64,000 nucleotides of DNA from Enterococcus sp. 9D6_DIV0238 (GTDB lineage: Bacteria; Bacillota; Bacilli; Lactobacillales; Enterococcaceae). A program made the translations under genes and the position numbers. Below, piece by piece: positions 8,842-17,978 of this stretch. The notes beneath the pieces are model-generated. The model ran no database searches. It was given only the letters and a program-made list of their open reading frames with translations, and was not told the origin of the DNA. How positions within the stretch are numbered: the first letter of the stretch is position 1; every line of letters begins with the position of its first letter. The DNA lies in contig NZ_CP147246.1 of assembly GCF_002174455.2 (NCBI RefSeq), forward strand, positions 1-64,000, written 5' to 3'.

Positions 8842-8850
8842 AAAGTATAC
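8842..8850 (+). promoter_or_regulatory. Candidate operator of the XRE regulator (site 1)
   Basis: AAAGTATAC lies 56 bases before the XRE gene. The same nine bases recur within a perfect 12-base palindrome before hsdM (9283-9294). A shared motif upstream of a small XRE regulator and its restriction genes is typical of controller-protein sites, but binding is inferred. Confidence 0.35.
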
Positions 8851-8905
8851 AAAAATTATATCATGTAGATATAACATAGTCAATAAAAGAAAGGAAACGA
8901 GTATT

Positions 8906-9118
8906 ATGACTTCATTAAAAATTATTTTTGCAAATAATGTTAAAGCAATTCGGCAAGATAAAAAATTATCCCAAGAGGGACTTGCCTACGTTTGTAAGCT
9001 GCATCGTACTTATATTTCTGATATTGAACGAGGGAAACGTAATGTTTCGATTGATAATATTGAAAAAATCGCTCTTGCACTAGAAGTAAAACCTTATGAG
9101 TTATTGATAAAGAAATAA
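8906..9118 (+). CDS. XRE-family HTH regulator, probable controller of the restriction operon
   Basis: The 70-residue product is a single lambda-repressor-like helix-turn-helix domain. It has the expected five helices, LSQEGLAYVCKLHRTYISDIERG as the recognition region, and a C-terminal VKPYELL tail. The ATG follows AAAGGAAACG. Stand-alone XRE proteins of this size next to restriction-modification genes are commonly controller (C) proteins that delay nuclease expression during establishment. The gene lies 258 bases before hsdM on the same strand. AAAGTATAC motifs before both genes are candidate binding sites. It could also be a generic phage-type regulator. Confidence 0.8.
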   Translation: MTSLKIIFANNVKAIRQDKKLSQEGLAYVCKLHRTYISDIERGKRNVSIDNIEKIALALEVKPYELLIKK

Positions 9119-9282
9119 GCTCACTTCTGTAAATATTTAATGTGAATCTGCTTGATGGTATTGAATTAATTGGATATAGGAATAAGTCATTCTTTAAAAT
9201 GTTGAGAATGGCTTTTTTATTCATTTAGATATACAGAATAAATTACATCGAAACAGGTAAAAGATAGCATGAAATACACTGA

Positions 9283-9294
9283 AAAGTATACTTT
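9283..9294. promoter_or_regulatory. Candidate operator palindrome before hsdM (site 2)
   Basis: AAAGTATACTTT is a perfect 12-base palindrome 82 bases before the hsdM start. Its first nine bases match the motif at 8842-8850 before the XRE gene. Confidence 0.35.
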
Positions 9295-9375
9295 TACATC
9301 GGTTTAATATATAATTTACTTGACTACGTATATAAATAATTAAACATATTTTTATAGATAAAGGGGCAACTGAAA

Positions 9376-11049
9376 TTGAATGATAAAGAATTAAAAAAAC
9401 TGAAAGACGATCTTTGGACGACGGCGATTGATATGCGTGCCAACTCTAATTTAAGTGCCCATGATTATGCTGAACCCATTTTAGGGCTAATTTTTTTGCG
9501 TTTTGCTGACGCTAAATATAAAAAATTTGAAAAATCTATTGAAGAAGAATTTGAAAAAAGACAAAAAAGTACACGTATTTCAGCAAATAAAAGTGAAATT
9601 GCCCTTGAATTAGCAGGAATTTATGTACCAGATGACGCAAGGTACGATTATTTATTAAATCTTCCAGAAAAAGAAGATGTTATCGCACCAGCAATTGTGA
9701 ATGCAATGACAGAAATGGAAAGATACGCATCTTCTGTAGAAGGAGCATTACCCAAAGAAAAATACAAAGAAATACCAGCAACGAATTTAAAAAATTTGCT
9801 GAAGAATTTCAAAGATATTCCAACAGAGGGCTCAGTTGATATTTTTGGAGAAATCTACGAGTTCTTTCTTGGAAAATTTGCCATGGCTGAAGGACAAGGT
9901 GGCGGTGTCTTTTACACCCCAGCATCAGTTGTTCAATATATGGTAGAAGTTGTCCAACCCAAAAAAGGTAGAATATTAGATCCGGCATGTGGCTCAGGAG
10001 GAATGTTTGTTCAATCGGCTCTTTATGCGAAAAAACATGGCTATAATCCAAATGCTTTAAGAGCCTATGGGGTTGAAAAAGAACCGGCAACTGTAAAATT
10101 AGCACAATTGAATTTATTGCTTCATAACATGAATGGAGATATTACTCAAGCCAATTCATTTTACGAAGATCCCTACACGAGCTATGAAAAGTTTGATTTT
10201 GTTTTTGCCAATCCTCCGTTTAATGTAAGAGGTGTCGAATACGAGCGCGTATGCAATCAAAAAAGATTTAATGAATATGGCATTCCAAGAAATTCTAGTA
10301 AAAATGATGAAATTGAGAAAGTCCCAAATGCCAATTACTTATGGATTAATCAATTTGCTACTGCATTGAAAAAAGATGGAAAAGCAGCATTAGTTATGCC
10401 AAATGGAGCTTCCACGGCAGGAGATGGTGAACAAAAAGAGATACGAAGAAGATTGTTAGAAAGTGGACATGTTTTTCAAATTGTTGTGTTACCTTCAAAT
10501 ATGTTTAATACAGTAACTTTACCAGCAACTCTTTGGTTTTTTGATAAATCAAAAAAACATGATGAAATTTTGTTTATTAATGCAGATAAAAAAGAATTAT
10601 ACACACAGGTAGATCGTGCACATCGTAAATTTGATGAAGCACATATTAAAAATCTTGCTTTGATTACAAGATTGTATGAAGAAAACACCCAAGAGTATGA
10701 AGAACTCAAAAGCTGGTATCAAGCAAATATTGATTTAAACGATGACCAAAAGGAATATTGGCAAAAACAACTAAATTGGGTCAATGAACAATTTCCAGAA
10801 GGAATGTATCAGGATATACCAGGATTATGTAGTGTTGTTCCAGTTCATGGAGAAAACAGCATTGAATCAAAAGATTGGAGTTTATCCCCTGGTTTATATG
10901 TTGGTGTGGAAGAGATGGAAGCAGATGAAGAACCATTTGAAGAGAAGATGGAAAGATTAACGAAGCAATTATCGGAACAGTTCCAACAATCAAATGAGTT
11001 GGAAAAAGAAATTCGCCATGCCCTAGGAGGGATAGGGTATGAGATTTGA
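9376..11049 (+). CDS. hsdM: Type I restriction-modification DNA methyltransferase subunit
   Basis: This 557-residue adenine-N6 methyltransferase works with HsdS to modify DNA and with HsdR to restrict it. The N-terminal helical HsdM_N domain (about 8-150) precedes the S-adenosylmethionine motif DPACGSGG (about 200) and the catalytic NPPF motif (about 278). The start is TTG at 9376, since the ATG four bases later leads to an immediate stop in another frame; AAGGGG lies 10 bases upstream. The stop overlaps the hsdS start by 11 bases, a normal coupled arrangement. The gene appears intact and of standard length. Confidence 0.95.
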   Translation: MNDKELKKLKDDLWTTAIDMRANSNLSAHDYAEPILGLIFLRFADAKYKKFEKSIEEEFEKRQKSTRISANKSEIALELAGIYVPDDARYDYLLNLPEKEDVIAPAIVNAMTEMERYASSVEGALPKEKYKEIPATNLKNLLKNFKDIPTEGSVDIFGEIYEFFLGKFAMAEGQGGGVFYTPASVVQYMVEVVQPKKGRILDPACGSGGMFVQSALYAKKHGYNPNALRAYGVEKEPATVKLAQLNLLLHNMNGDITQANSFYEDPYTSYEKFDFVFANPPFNVRGVEYERVCNQKRFNEYGIPRNSSKNDEIEKVPNANYLWINQFATALKKDGKAALVMPNGASTAGDGEQKEIRRRLLESGHVFQIVVLPSNMFNTVTLPATLWFFDKSKKHDEILFINADKKELYTQVDRAHRKFDEAHIKNLALITRLYEENTQEYEELKSWYQANIDLNDDQKEYWQKQLNWVNEQFPEGMYQDIPGLCSVVPVHGENSIESKDWSLSPGLYVGVEEMEADEEPFEEKMERLTKQLSEQFQQSNELEKEIRHALGGIGYEI

Positions 11050-12268
11050 AGAATATATACTTAAGGATATTGTAGATATTCGCTCAAGTAAAAGAATATA
11101 TTATAAAGATTATGTTTCCCAAGGAATTCCATTTTATCGTTCTAAGGAAATTATAAAAAAAAGTCAAGGAGTTTATCTAGAAGAATTATTATTCATAAAT
11201 CAAGAAAAATTTACTGAAATTAAAAAAAAGTATGGAGTTCCTAAAGAGGGGGATATGCTACTAACTTCGGTTGGAACAATTGGAGTACCTTACCTAGTGA
11301 AAGAAAATGAGGAGTTTTATTTTAAAGATGGAAACTTGACATGGTTTACTAATTTTAGCAATGATTTATCAAATGAATATTTGTTTTATTGGTTGATATC
11401 ACCAATAGGAAAAAGAAAGCTAGAGAGTATTCAAATTGGTACATCTCAAAAAGCATTAACTATGATTAAGTTAAAAGAAATATGTATCAAGCTACCTAAA
11501 ATTGATTATCAGCAAAAGGTAGTAACTATTCTAAATAGACTTAGAAAAAAAATCGAACTCAACGATCAAATTATAAACACTTTAGAAGAAACAGCAACGA
11601 CTCTTTTCAACCATTGGTTCATTGATTTTGAATTTCCAGATAAAAGTGGAAATCCATACAAATCAAGCGGTGGGAAAATGATTGAAAGTGAACTGGGTGA
11701 AATTCCAGAAGGATGGGAAGTAAGCTCATTAAAGAATATTACAGAAATTATTATGGGACAATCACCAAAAGGAACATCATATAATAATGAGGATATGGGC
11801 TTACCACTAATCAATGGTGCGAGTGATTTTAAGAATGGTTTTGTTAACCCCAAAAAGTATACTACTGAGCCTAAAAAAGTGACAAAACAAGCTGATATTA
11901 TTTTTGGAGTTCGAGCAACTATTGGGAATCCAACAATTGTTCAGCAAGAATATGCGATCGGTAGAGGAGCAGGTATAGCAAGAGTTAAAAATAATCATTA
12001 TCAAGAATTTGTATTTTTGTTATTAGAAGAAATGTTTAAATATTTTGCGAATACGGGATCAGGAAGTGTGTATATTAATATTTCTAAAAATGATTTTGAA
12101 AGTTATAAGTTTATAAGTCCATCATTTGAAGTAATATTGAAGTTTCATGAATCTGTAATGAGTATTTTTGAATTGATTGCAAACAAAAGAATTGAAATTG
12201 AATCCTTAAAAGAACTTAGAGATACTCTACTCCCAAAACTTCTTTCGGGAGAAATTGAACTAGAATAA
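11039..12268 (+). CDS. hsdS: Type I restriction-modification specificity subunit
   Basis: The 409-residue protein has the two-part HsdS layout. A first target recognition domain (about 1-145) is followed by a conserved spacer helix (about 155-190, ending with NHWFIDFEFP). A second domain starts near 222 (GQSPKGTSYNN), with a closing helix ending in RDTLLPKLLSGEIE. HsdS chooses the bipartite DNA target for both methylation and cleavage. It overlaps hsdM by 11 bases and precedes hsdR by 34 bases. Both recognition domains look intact; the target sequence cannot be predicted by eye. No second hsdS or recombinase is seen nearby, so phase-variable shuffling is not indicated. Confidence 0.93.
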   Translation: MRFEEYILKDIVDIRSSKRIYYKDYVSQGIPFYRSKEIIKKSQGVYLEELLFINQEKFTEIKKKYGVPKEGDMLLTSVGTIGVPYLVKENEEFYFKDGNLTWFTNFSNDLSNEYLFYWLISPIGKRKLESIQIGTSQKALTMIKLKEICIKLPKIDYQQKVVTILNRLRKKIELNDQIINTLEETATTLFNHWFIDFEFPDKSGNPYKSSGGKMIESELGEIPEGWEVSSLKNITEIIMGQSPKGTSYNNEDMGLPLINGASDFKNGFVNPKKYTTEPKKVTKQADIIFGVRATIGNPTIVQQEYAIGRGAGIARVKNNHYQEFVFLLLEEMFKYFANTGSGSVYINISKNDFESYKFISPSFEVILKFHESVMSIFELIANKRIEIESLKELRDTLLPKLLSGEIELE

Positions 12269-12302
12269 GAAAAATGAAATTTGAACTAAAGGAGGTCTAA
12301 AA

Positions 12303-15300
12303 ATGGTTGATTTTATCACGGAAGATGATCTGGAATTGCGTATTATGGAAGAATTTGAAGATTTAGGTTATTCACTTTTGAATGCTTACACAAAAACAAA
12401 TTCTTCTCTTAAGGACGGAACACATCGACAGACAAAAAAACAAATCGTTTTGCCTGATGTTCTTTTAGAATACGCTCGTAAACTAAATCCTTCAATTCCA
12501 GATGCACTCATTGTTGAGGAAGTACAAGCAATTATCAAGGATGATTCTTTAAATTCTAGGTTATTAAAAGATAAAAATTATGAGTATTATCAGTCTTTAA
12601 TTAATGGGATCAATATAAAATTCGCTCTTAATGATGAGGAACAGATTGAAACATTAAAGCTAATTGATTTTGAGCATCCTGAAAATAATTCTTTTATTGC
12701 CGCTCGACAAGTTTGGATTGCTGGTGAGATTGGGTACCGTCGACCTGATATTATCGTGTATATCAATGGACTCCCCTTAGTTTGGATTGAGTTAAAGAAA
12801 CCAAGTGAAAATGTCCAATTAGGGTATTCAAAAAATCTGATGGATCAGAAAAAGGACATTCCGCAATTATTTTTCTTCAATCAATTATGTATTATTTCAA
12901 ATGGGCATATTACGAAGGCTGGCAGCTATAATTCGACCTTCTCTCATTATTTTGAATGGCTTAAAATTGAGGATGAAAAAGAAGTGATTGATCGAACGAA
13001 AATTCATGATGAAGAGCTATCCATTCAATATTTACTTAAAGGACTTATGCCAAAGGCCAAATTACTAGATTATATTGAAAACTTTATTTTGTATTTAAAT
13101 AAAGATACGAAAATCGTTGCGAAAAATCATCAATTTTTAGGTGTCAATCATGCGATTGAAGCTTTTGAGAACCGAGAAGCTAGAAATGGAAAATTAGGGG
13201 TATTTTGGCATACACAAGGCAGTGGAAAAAGTTTTTCTATGGTGATGTATGTTCGGAAAATAAGACGGAAATTTGCAGGAAACTATACCTTTTTACTTGT
13301 AACAGATCGCAATGATCTAGATTCGCAGTTAATCAAAAATTTTGTGCGAACAGGTGTGGTTGAAGATACAAACATGGTTAAACCAAAAAGTGGGTTGCAA
13401 CTTAGAAAATTACTTAAAAGTAATATTTCAATGATTTTCACTACGATACAAAAATTTAGATACGATAAATACAAAGATTTTCCTCTTCTTTCTGAACGTA
13501 AAGATATTATTGTGATTGTAGATGAAGCACATCGAACCCAATATAAGAATTTAGCTGAAAACATGCGTAAGGGCATACCAAATGCACAATATATTGCTTT
13601 TACAGGAACGCCATTGTTAGGTAGCAAACAATTAACCTATGATTATTTTGGAAAGCCAGTGAGTGAATATACATTTAATGATTCCATTAATGACGGTGCC
13701 ACAGTTCCTTTATTCTATACAAAAAAAGTTCCTACAGTTAATTTAAATAATGATCTATTAAATGATGAATTTTTGGATATTATTGATAAGGAAGAATTGA
13801 CAGACGAAGAACGAAAGAAATTAGAGAATAAATACCGTAGTTCTTTAAATGTAATGAAGCGAGACGATCGCTTAGACGAAGTTGCTCAATACATCGTGAA
13901 ACACTTTCCAAAAAGAGGTTTTTTAGGAAAAGGGATGGTTATTTCAGTCGATAAATATGCGACAGTTATGATGTATAACAAAGTGCAAGAGCATTGGAAA
14001 AAAAGAATACGAGCCATTAATTCTAAGTTGCAACAAACAGATTCTCATGAAGAGAAAGAAGCTTTATTAAAAGAGAAAACATTCATGAATAGTGTCGAAA
14101 TGGCTGTTGTGGTAAGCGAAGAAAGCGGAGAAGAAGAAAAATTCGAGCGGTTTGGCTTAGATATTACGCAACATAGAAAAAGATATCACCAAGTTGATGA
14201 TGAAGGTCGTGATATTGAAGAACAATTCAAAGATCCAGATCATGCTTTACAGTTAGTATTTGTAACCGCTATGTGGCTAACAGGCTTTGATGTGCCTTCT
14301 GTTTCAACGCTTTATTTAGATAAACCAATGAAGAGTCATACATTAATGCAAGCCATTGCCCGTGCGAATCGTGTGTATTCAGATGATAAACGTGGGATTA
14401 AGATCAATGGCTTGATTGTGGATCATGTGAATATTTTCCATTATATGAAAAAAGCCCTGAAAGACTACGGCGGTTCTCATCATGAGGCTGAATTAGACTT
14501 GCCAGTAAAACAAGTAGATGAGTTGATTGAAATGCTTGTTTTAACCCAAGAAGAAATGATTCGTTTTTGTGCATCCTTGAACATTGATTTAATGGAAATA
14601 GTAAATGCTGAAGAGACATTTTCAAAAACTTGTAAGGCAAAAGCAGCAGTTAATGCTGTTGTAGCAACCGATGAGCAAAAAGCACAATTTATTATTTATA
14701 CGAATTTATTAAAGAATATTTATGATGCTTCTTGTCCTGAAATTTTCCACTATGATTGGGATAATCGTATCTATAAGTTGGTTCAATACATGTCAAAAAT
14801 GATGGGAAATTTGATTCAAAATGAACGTATTGAAGATGCACAAGTGAAAGTTGAAGCGTTATTGGATGTGAGTGTGGATTCGGAGAATTTATTTTATATC
14901 AAAGAAGATTCAGATGCTGATTATAATAAAACAATCTCACTTTCTGAGTTAGATGTGGAATCCATGATTGCAAAAATTCAAAAATCAGAATTTGTAAATA
15001 TTGAACTTATCGAATTGAGAAACTTTATCGAACAAAAATTAGAAGCAATGCTGAATAAAAATGAAACAAGAGTTTCTTTTGCTCAAAGGTATGAAAAATT
15101 AGTTCAAGGATATAACGCTGGTGCCACCGCAAATGAGAATTATTTTGAAGAGTTAAAGAAATTTGTAAAAGATTTGAAAAAAGAAGATGCTCGTGCATCA
15201 ACAGAACATCTTTCCGAAGAAGAATTGGTTTTATATGATTTACTTTTGAAAGAAAAACTAACAAAAGAAGAAGAAAAGCAAGTGAAATCAGCAGCTACCC

Positions 15301-15524
15301 AATTGTATCATTCGTTGATGAAAGAAAACGGAAAATTTTTGAGTGTTGACTGGTTTAAAGATGAACAACCAAAACAACGAGTGAAAAATAAAATAGAAAC
15401 AGTGCTTGACAAAGCATTGCCAGATTCATACGATAAAGAAGTTTTTCAAAATAAGACAGAAACCATCTTCCAATTTATCTTGAATAGAGCTGTATCAGGT
15501 AGAGGATATGTAGGGAACTTATAA
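12303..15524 (+). CDS. hsdR: Type I restriction enzyme, motor and nuclease subunit
   Basis: The 1073-residue protein carries an N-terminal PD-(D/E)XK nuclease (RRPDIIVYINGLPLVWIELKKP, about residues 140-165). Superfamily 2 translocase motifs follow: Walker A GSGKS near 302 and DEAH (VDEAHRTQ) near 405. The TAMWLTGFD and QAIARANR helicase motifs and a C-terminal helical domain complete it. It translocates DNA from unmethylated HsdS sites and cleaves at a distance. An AAAGGAGG site precedes the ATG. It is full length with no frameshift, so the system is probably active. The next gene starts 88 bases on and may be cotranscribed. Confidence 0.95.
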   Translation: MVDFITEDDLELRIMEEFEDLGYSLLNAYTKTNSSLKDGTHRQTKKQIVLPDVLLEYARKLNPSIPDALIVEEVQAIIKDDSLNSRLLKDKNYEYYQSLINGINIKFALNDEEQIETLKLIDFEHPENNSFIAARQVWIAGEIGYRRPDIIVYINGLPLVWIELKKPSENVQLGYSKNLMDQKKDIPQLFFFNQLCIISNGHITKAGSYNSTFSHYFEWLKIEDEKEVIDRTKIHDEELSIQYLLKGLMPKAKLLDYIENFILYLNKDTKIVAKNHQFLGVNHAIEAFENREARNGKLGVFWHTQGSGKSFSMVMYVRKIRRKFAGNYTFLLVTDRNDLDSQLIKNFVRTGVVEDTNMVKPKSGLQLRKLLKSNISMIFTTIQKFRYDKYKDFPLLSERKDIIVIVDEAHRTQYKNLAENMRKGIPNAQYIAFTGTPLLGSKQLTYDYFGKPVSEYTFNDSINDGATVPLFYTKKVPTVNLNNDLLNDEFLDIIDKEELTDEERKKLENKYRSSLNVMKRDDRLDEVAQYIVKHFPKRGFLGKGMVISVDKYATVMMYNKVQEHWKKRIRAINSKLQQTDSHEEKEALLKEKTFMNSVEMAVVVSEESGEEEKFERFGLDITQHRKRYHQVDDEGRDIEEQFKDPDHALQLVFVTAMWLTGFDVPSVSTLYLDKPMKSHTLMQAIARANRVYSDDKRGIKINGLIVDHVNIFHYMKKALKDYGGSHHEAELDLPVKQVDELIEMLVLTQEEMIRFCASLNIDLMEIVNAEETFSKTCKAKAAVNAVVATDEQKAQFIIYTNLLKNIYDASCPEIFHYDWDNRIYKLVQYMSKMMGNLIQNERIEDAQVKVEALLDVSVDSENLFYIKEDSDADYNKTISLSELDVESMIAKIQKSEFVNIELIELRNFIEQKLEAMLNKNETRVSFAQRYEKLVQGYNAGATANENYFEELKKFVKDLKKEDARASTEHLSEEELVLYDLLLKEKLTKEEEKQVKSAATQLYHSLMKENGKFLSVDWFKDEQPKQRVKNKIETVLDKALPDSYDKEVFQNKTETIFQFILNRAVSGRGYVGNL

Positions 15525-15611
15525 AATAAGAATAGTATTGGAATGAATGATCAAATTTCAATACTATTTTTGTATAGAAATTTTTATTCAACCTATGAAG
15601 GAGGTTTGGAA

Positions 15612-17165
15612 ATGGAGTCCCATATTCGGGATTATTTATCAGAAAATTTAAACTTTTTATCGGATGAACTAAGTTTAATTGGAAAAGAGTACTTATTACC
15701 CAATAATGATGGGACAAAAGGATATGTAGATTTACTAGCTAAAGATAAGCAAGGAAACTACGTGATTATTGAAATAAAAAGAAGTAATCAAACTGCACGA
15801 CAAGCGCTACACGAAATTTTCAAATATTCAGCTCTATTAAAAAGAAATCTATATATTAAGCAAAGTGAAATTAGAGTTATTTTAATTTCTACAACTTGGA
15901 ATGAATTATTGGTTCCTTTTTCTCAATTTGTACTAGAGACTGATTTACTCGTTGAAGGTTATGAGATTGAAGTCAATAATCATTTTATACCAATAGCTAA
16001 AAGAAAGATAAAATCAGTGCCTAATTCTATCCAAAGAAAAATATCAAGAATTCAACATATTTTCCTCTATGAGGCTAAACGTTGTATAGATGATGAACTA
16101 TCAATAATAAGTTATCTTTTAGAAAAATTAGGTATTAAGGAATACATTTTATTAAATCTAAATTATCAAGGTGATAATAATCAGGTTATCTATCCAAAAG
16201 CGATATATCTTGCTTTCCAAACAGTACCATTTAGTAACTATATAGAATTTCGTGAAAAACAGAATAAAAATGACTTAATAGATTATGGAAATTTATATGA
16301 AGAATTATTAGAAATTGAAAAAAATTATGATGGAGAAGAACTACAAGGAAAAATAGAACAAGCAATATTAGATGAAGTGATCAACCGATCATATTGTGAT
16401 ACATCTGAGATTGGTTACCCAGAGAAATTTTTGAATATGTTGAATTCTAGTTGGAAGATTGAGCATCATATATGTGGAGGAGCTTTTGCTAAAGACCAAT
16501 TATACACAGTAAAGAAATTAGTACAAGACATAGTAGGATTAAACGAGACAAACTATGTTTTCTTTTATGGTTATGACAACTCTAAGCATTTAGCAAAATT
16601 AAAAGAAGTGTTTCACAATGCAAAAAATGTTTTTTATGGTAACAAAATTTGGAAACAACATTTTACTTGTATCTTTAATGAATTAGAAGAGAAATACGAC
16701 AACTACACGATTGTTGTCTCCATAACAAATCCTGAAAGTATCTTGGAATGTATAGTATATGGAATAAGGCCTACATATGAAATTATTATAGATCATAAAG
16801 ATTGCGGAACAATGCAGATCTATCGTGGAACTATCGAGTATACTTTTAAAGAAATTTCTTTAGAAAAGTTATTAGAGCGATATTTTAATAGTAATCCCAT
16901 GATGTTGTTTATTGTACTAAATTATGGAGAATTATATATGAAAGAAATGGATATAATGAAAGATATCGGGCTAAAATATAGTAGTAAGAGATATGATATT
17001 TCTGATGATAAAACAGATTGTTATGATGTATGTATTTCAGAATATGGAGAAATATTTTATATTCCTCGTGAAGAGAAAACACTCTTTCAAGATTATTTGA
17101 AATACGATCAATTTTTAGTTTCAGATTTAAAAGAACTCTTTTCAAATTATAATTTAAAATTATGA
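15612..17165 (+). CDS. NucS/PD-(D/E)XK-domain protein attached to the type I locus
   Basis: The chosen ATG at 15612 lies 7 bases after a perfect GAAGGAGG; the upstream extension of the frame is not needed. In the 517-residue product, residues 36-80 form a restriction-like nuclease core. D40 in GYVDLL, E54 and K56 in VIIEIKRS, and the following QALHEIFKYSALL helix are close to the C-terminal nuclease domain of NucS/DUF91 proteins. The remaining 400 residues are not recognised. They may be a sensor or an inactive second domain. It follows hsdR on the same strand and precedes the operon terminator. An accessory nuclease for restriction or an independent defence gene are both possible. Confidence 0.75.
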   Translation: MESHIRDYLSENLNFLSDELSLIGKEYLLPNNDGTKGYVDLLAKDKQGNYVIIEIKRSNQTARQALHEIFKYSALLKRNLYIKQSEIRVILISTTWNELLVPFSQFVLETDLLVEGYEIEVNNHFIPIAKRKIKSVPNSIQRKISRIQHIFLYEAKRCIDDELSIISYLLEKLGIKEYILLNLNYQGDNNQVIYPKAIYLAFQTVPFSNYIEFREKQNKNDLIDYGNLYEELLEIEKNYDGEELQGKIEQAILDEVINRSYCDTSEIGYPEKFLNMLNSSWKIEHHICGGAFAKDQLYTVKKLVQDIVGLNETNYVFFYGYDNSKHLAKLKEVFHNAKNVFYGNKIWKQHFTCIFNELEEKYDNYTIVVSITNPESILECIVYGIRPTYEIIIDHKDCGTMQIYRGTIEYTFKEISLEKLLERYFNSNPMMLFIVLNYGELYMKEMDIMKDIGLKYSSKRYDISDDKTDCYDVCISEYGEIFYIPREEKTLFQDYLKYDQFLVSDLKELFSNYNLKL

Positions 17166-17223
17166 ATAAGTAGATAGCTTGTCTTTAGATTATTTCTAGT
17201 CTATAAAAATGAATAGATGAAAA

Positions 17224-17273
17224 CAAGTCCTTAATTTAGGGTTAAAAACTAAAACAGGACTTGTATTCTTTTC
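17224..17273 (+). terminator. Terminator at the end of the restriction locus
   Basis: ACAAGTCC (17224-17231) pairs with GGACTTGT (17258-17265) and is followed by a T-rich ATTCTTTTC. The loop is long and AT-rich. Confidence 0.6.
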
Positions 17274-17355
17274 GATAGCGATGTTCCTAAATAGTGCGTG
17301 TATGTTTACATTTTTTCTCTCTGAACTATCCTCGTTACAATCTCCTCACTCTCCT

Positions 17356-17577
17356 TCATCCCACCCCATCAAAATCTCCAGCAAAAACCTGATACAACTG
17401 CTGACAAGAATAATACCGCATCCGCATATCCTTCTTATTCCTCGTAACCTTCCCATCAAAAAACTCATCCAAATAAACCAACGACTTCTGCCAAGACCGA
17501 AGCTTGATCAACTCACTCCGCACATCCAAAATATCCTGATAAGGTACTGCCTTCAAATTCTGTTCTTTACTCATCAC
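17356..17577 (-). pseudogene. Frameshifted copy of the junction gene family
   Basis: The frame encodes 73 residues nearly identical to the first 71 of the gene at 23281, differing at only a few positions. It then ends early. Comparing nucleotides, this copy has two extra bases after GATTTTGA, which shift the frame and replace the C-terminal tail of about 20 residues. The lost tail is still recognisable in the shifted frame. Sequence on both sides of the gene is also shared with the 23281 copy. It is therefore probably a decayed duplicate, although the short product could still fold. Confidence 0.7.
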
Positions 17578-17752
17578 TACACATCTATTCCCATTTTTTT
17601 GTAAAACTCAACAGGAAAATAAAAAACGATCAGACCTATCTGTCAACACCATCGATAAAAATCAGACCTAGAACAGAAACAAAAAAGGCATTGGCGCAAT
17701 GTTCAATAAATGAATAAGTCAATAGTACTTTAAAGAAGCCTAGCAATCTTTT
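17356..17752. repeat. Direct repeat flanking RADAR, left copy
   Basis: The junction gene and about 40 bases beyond it (to about 17616) match 23319-23615. After a short unmatched piece, 17663-17752 matches 23873-23960, including AAAAAAGGCATTGGCGCAAT. The right copy has about 255 extra bases between the two matching blocks. The RADAR genes lie exactly between these repeats. Confidence 0.75.
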
Positions 17753-17978
17753 CTAAGTTTTTTTCACTTTCTTGTGACTTATTTTTGTTCTTTAAATGTT
17801 GTGATAGTTCTTAACATCCATTTGCGTTTATGAGAGAAGAGATAAGTATTATTTTATAAAAAAGAAACTGATAGAATTTTTTTATTTAATTTCAAACTAT
17901 TTATAAAAACTACATTTCTTTTTGGAAGCATCCGTTGTATACTTTATGTATGATAAAACAACTATTATGAGGTGGAAT
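17578..17978. other. Intergenic stretch before rdrA
   Basis: The first 175 bases are the left RADAR-flanking repeat. The hairpin CATTG-GCG-CAATG with six adjacent A residues (17673-17692) would act as a short terminator on the minus strand. The rest is AT-rich leader for rdrA. TATACT at 17938-17943 is a possible -10 with a poor TTTCTT -35 at 17-base spacing. No gene was found. Confidence 0.5.

Larger units (their letters stand above)
8374..8905. other. Structured non-coding region upstream of the restriction locus
   Basis: No gene is seen here. The region is packed with inverted repeats. They are a nested hairpin at 8459-8494 (arms AGTTGC/GCAACT with TGATGC/GCATCA inside), two double-hairpin units (8493-8558 and 8736-8791) and a bidirectional terminator between them (8615-8651). 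An AAAGTATAC motif lies near the XRE gene. The two double-hairpin units have the same loop cores but different stems. Confidence 0.7.

Noticed and set aside
17281-17604. 107-codon plus-strand frame rich in proline and isoleucine
   Set aside because: It is the antisense shadow of the junction gene copy at 17356-17577, with an implausible composition.
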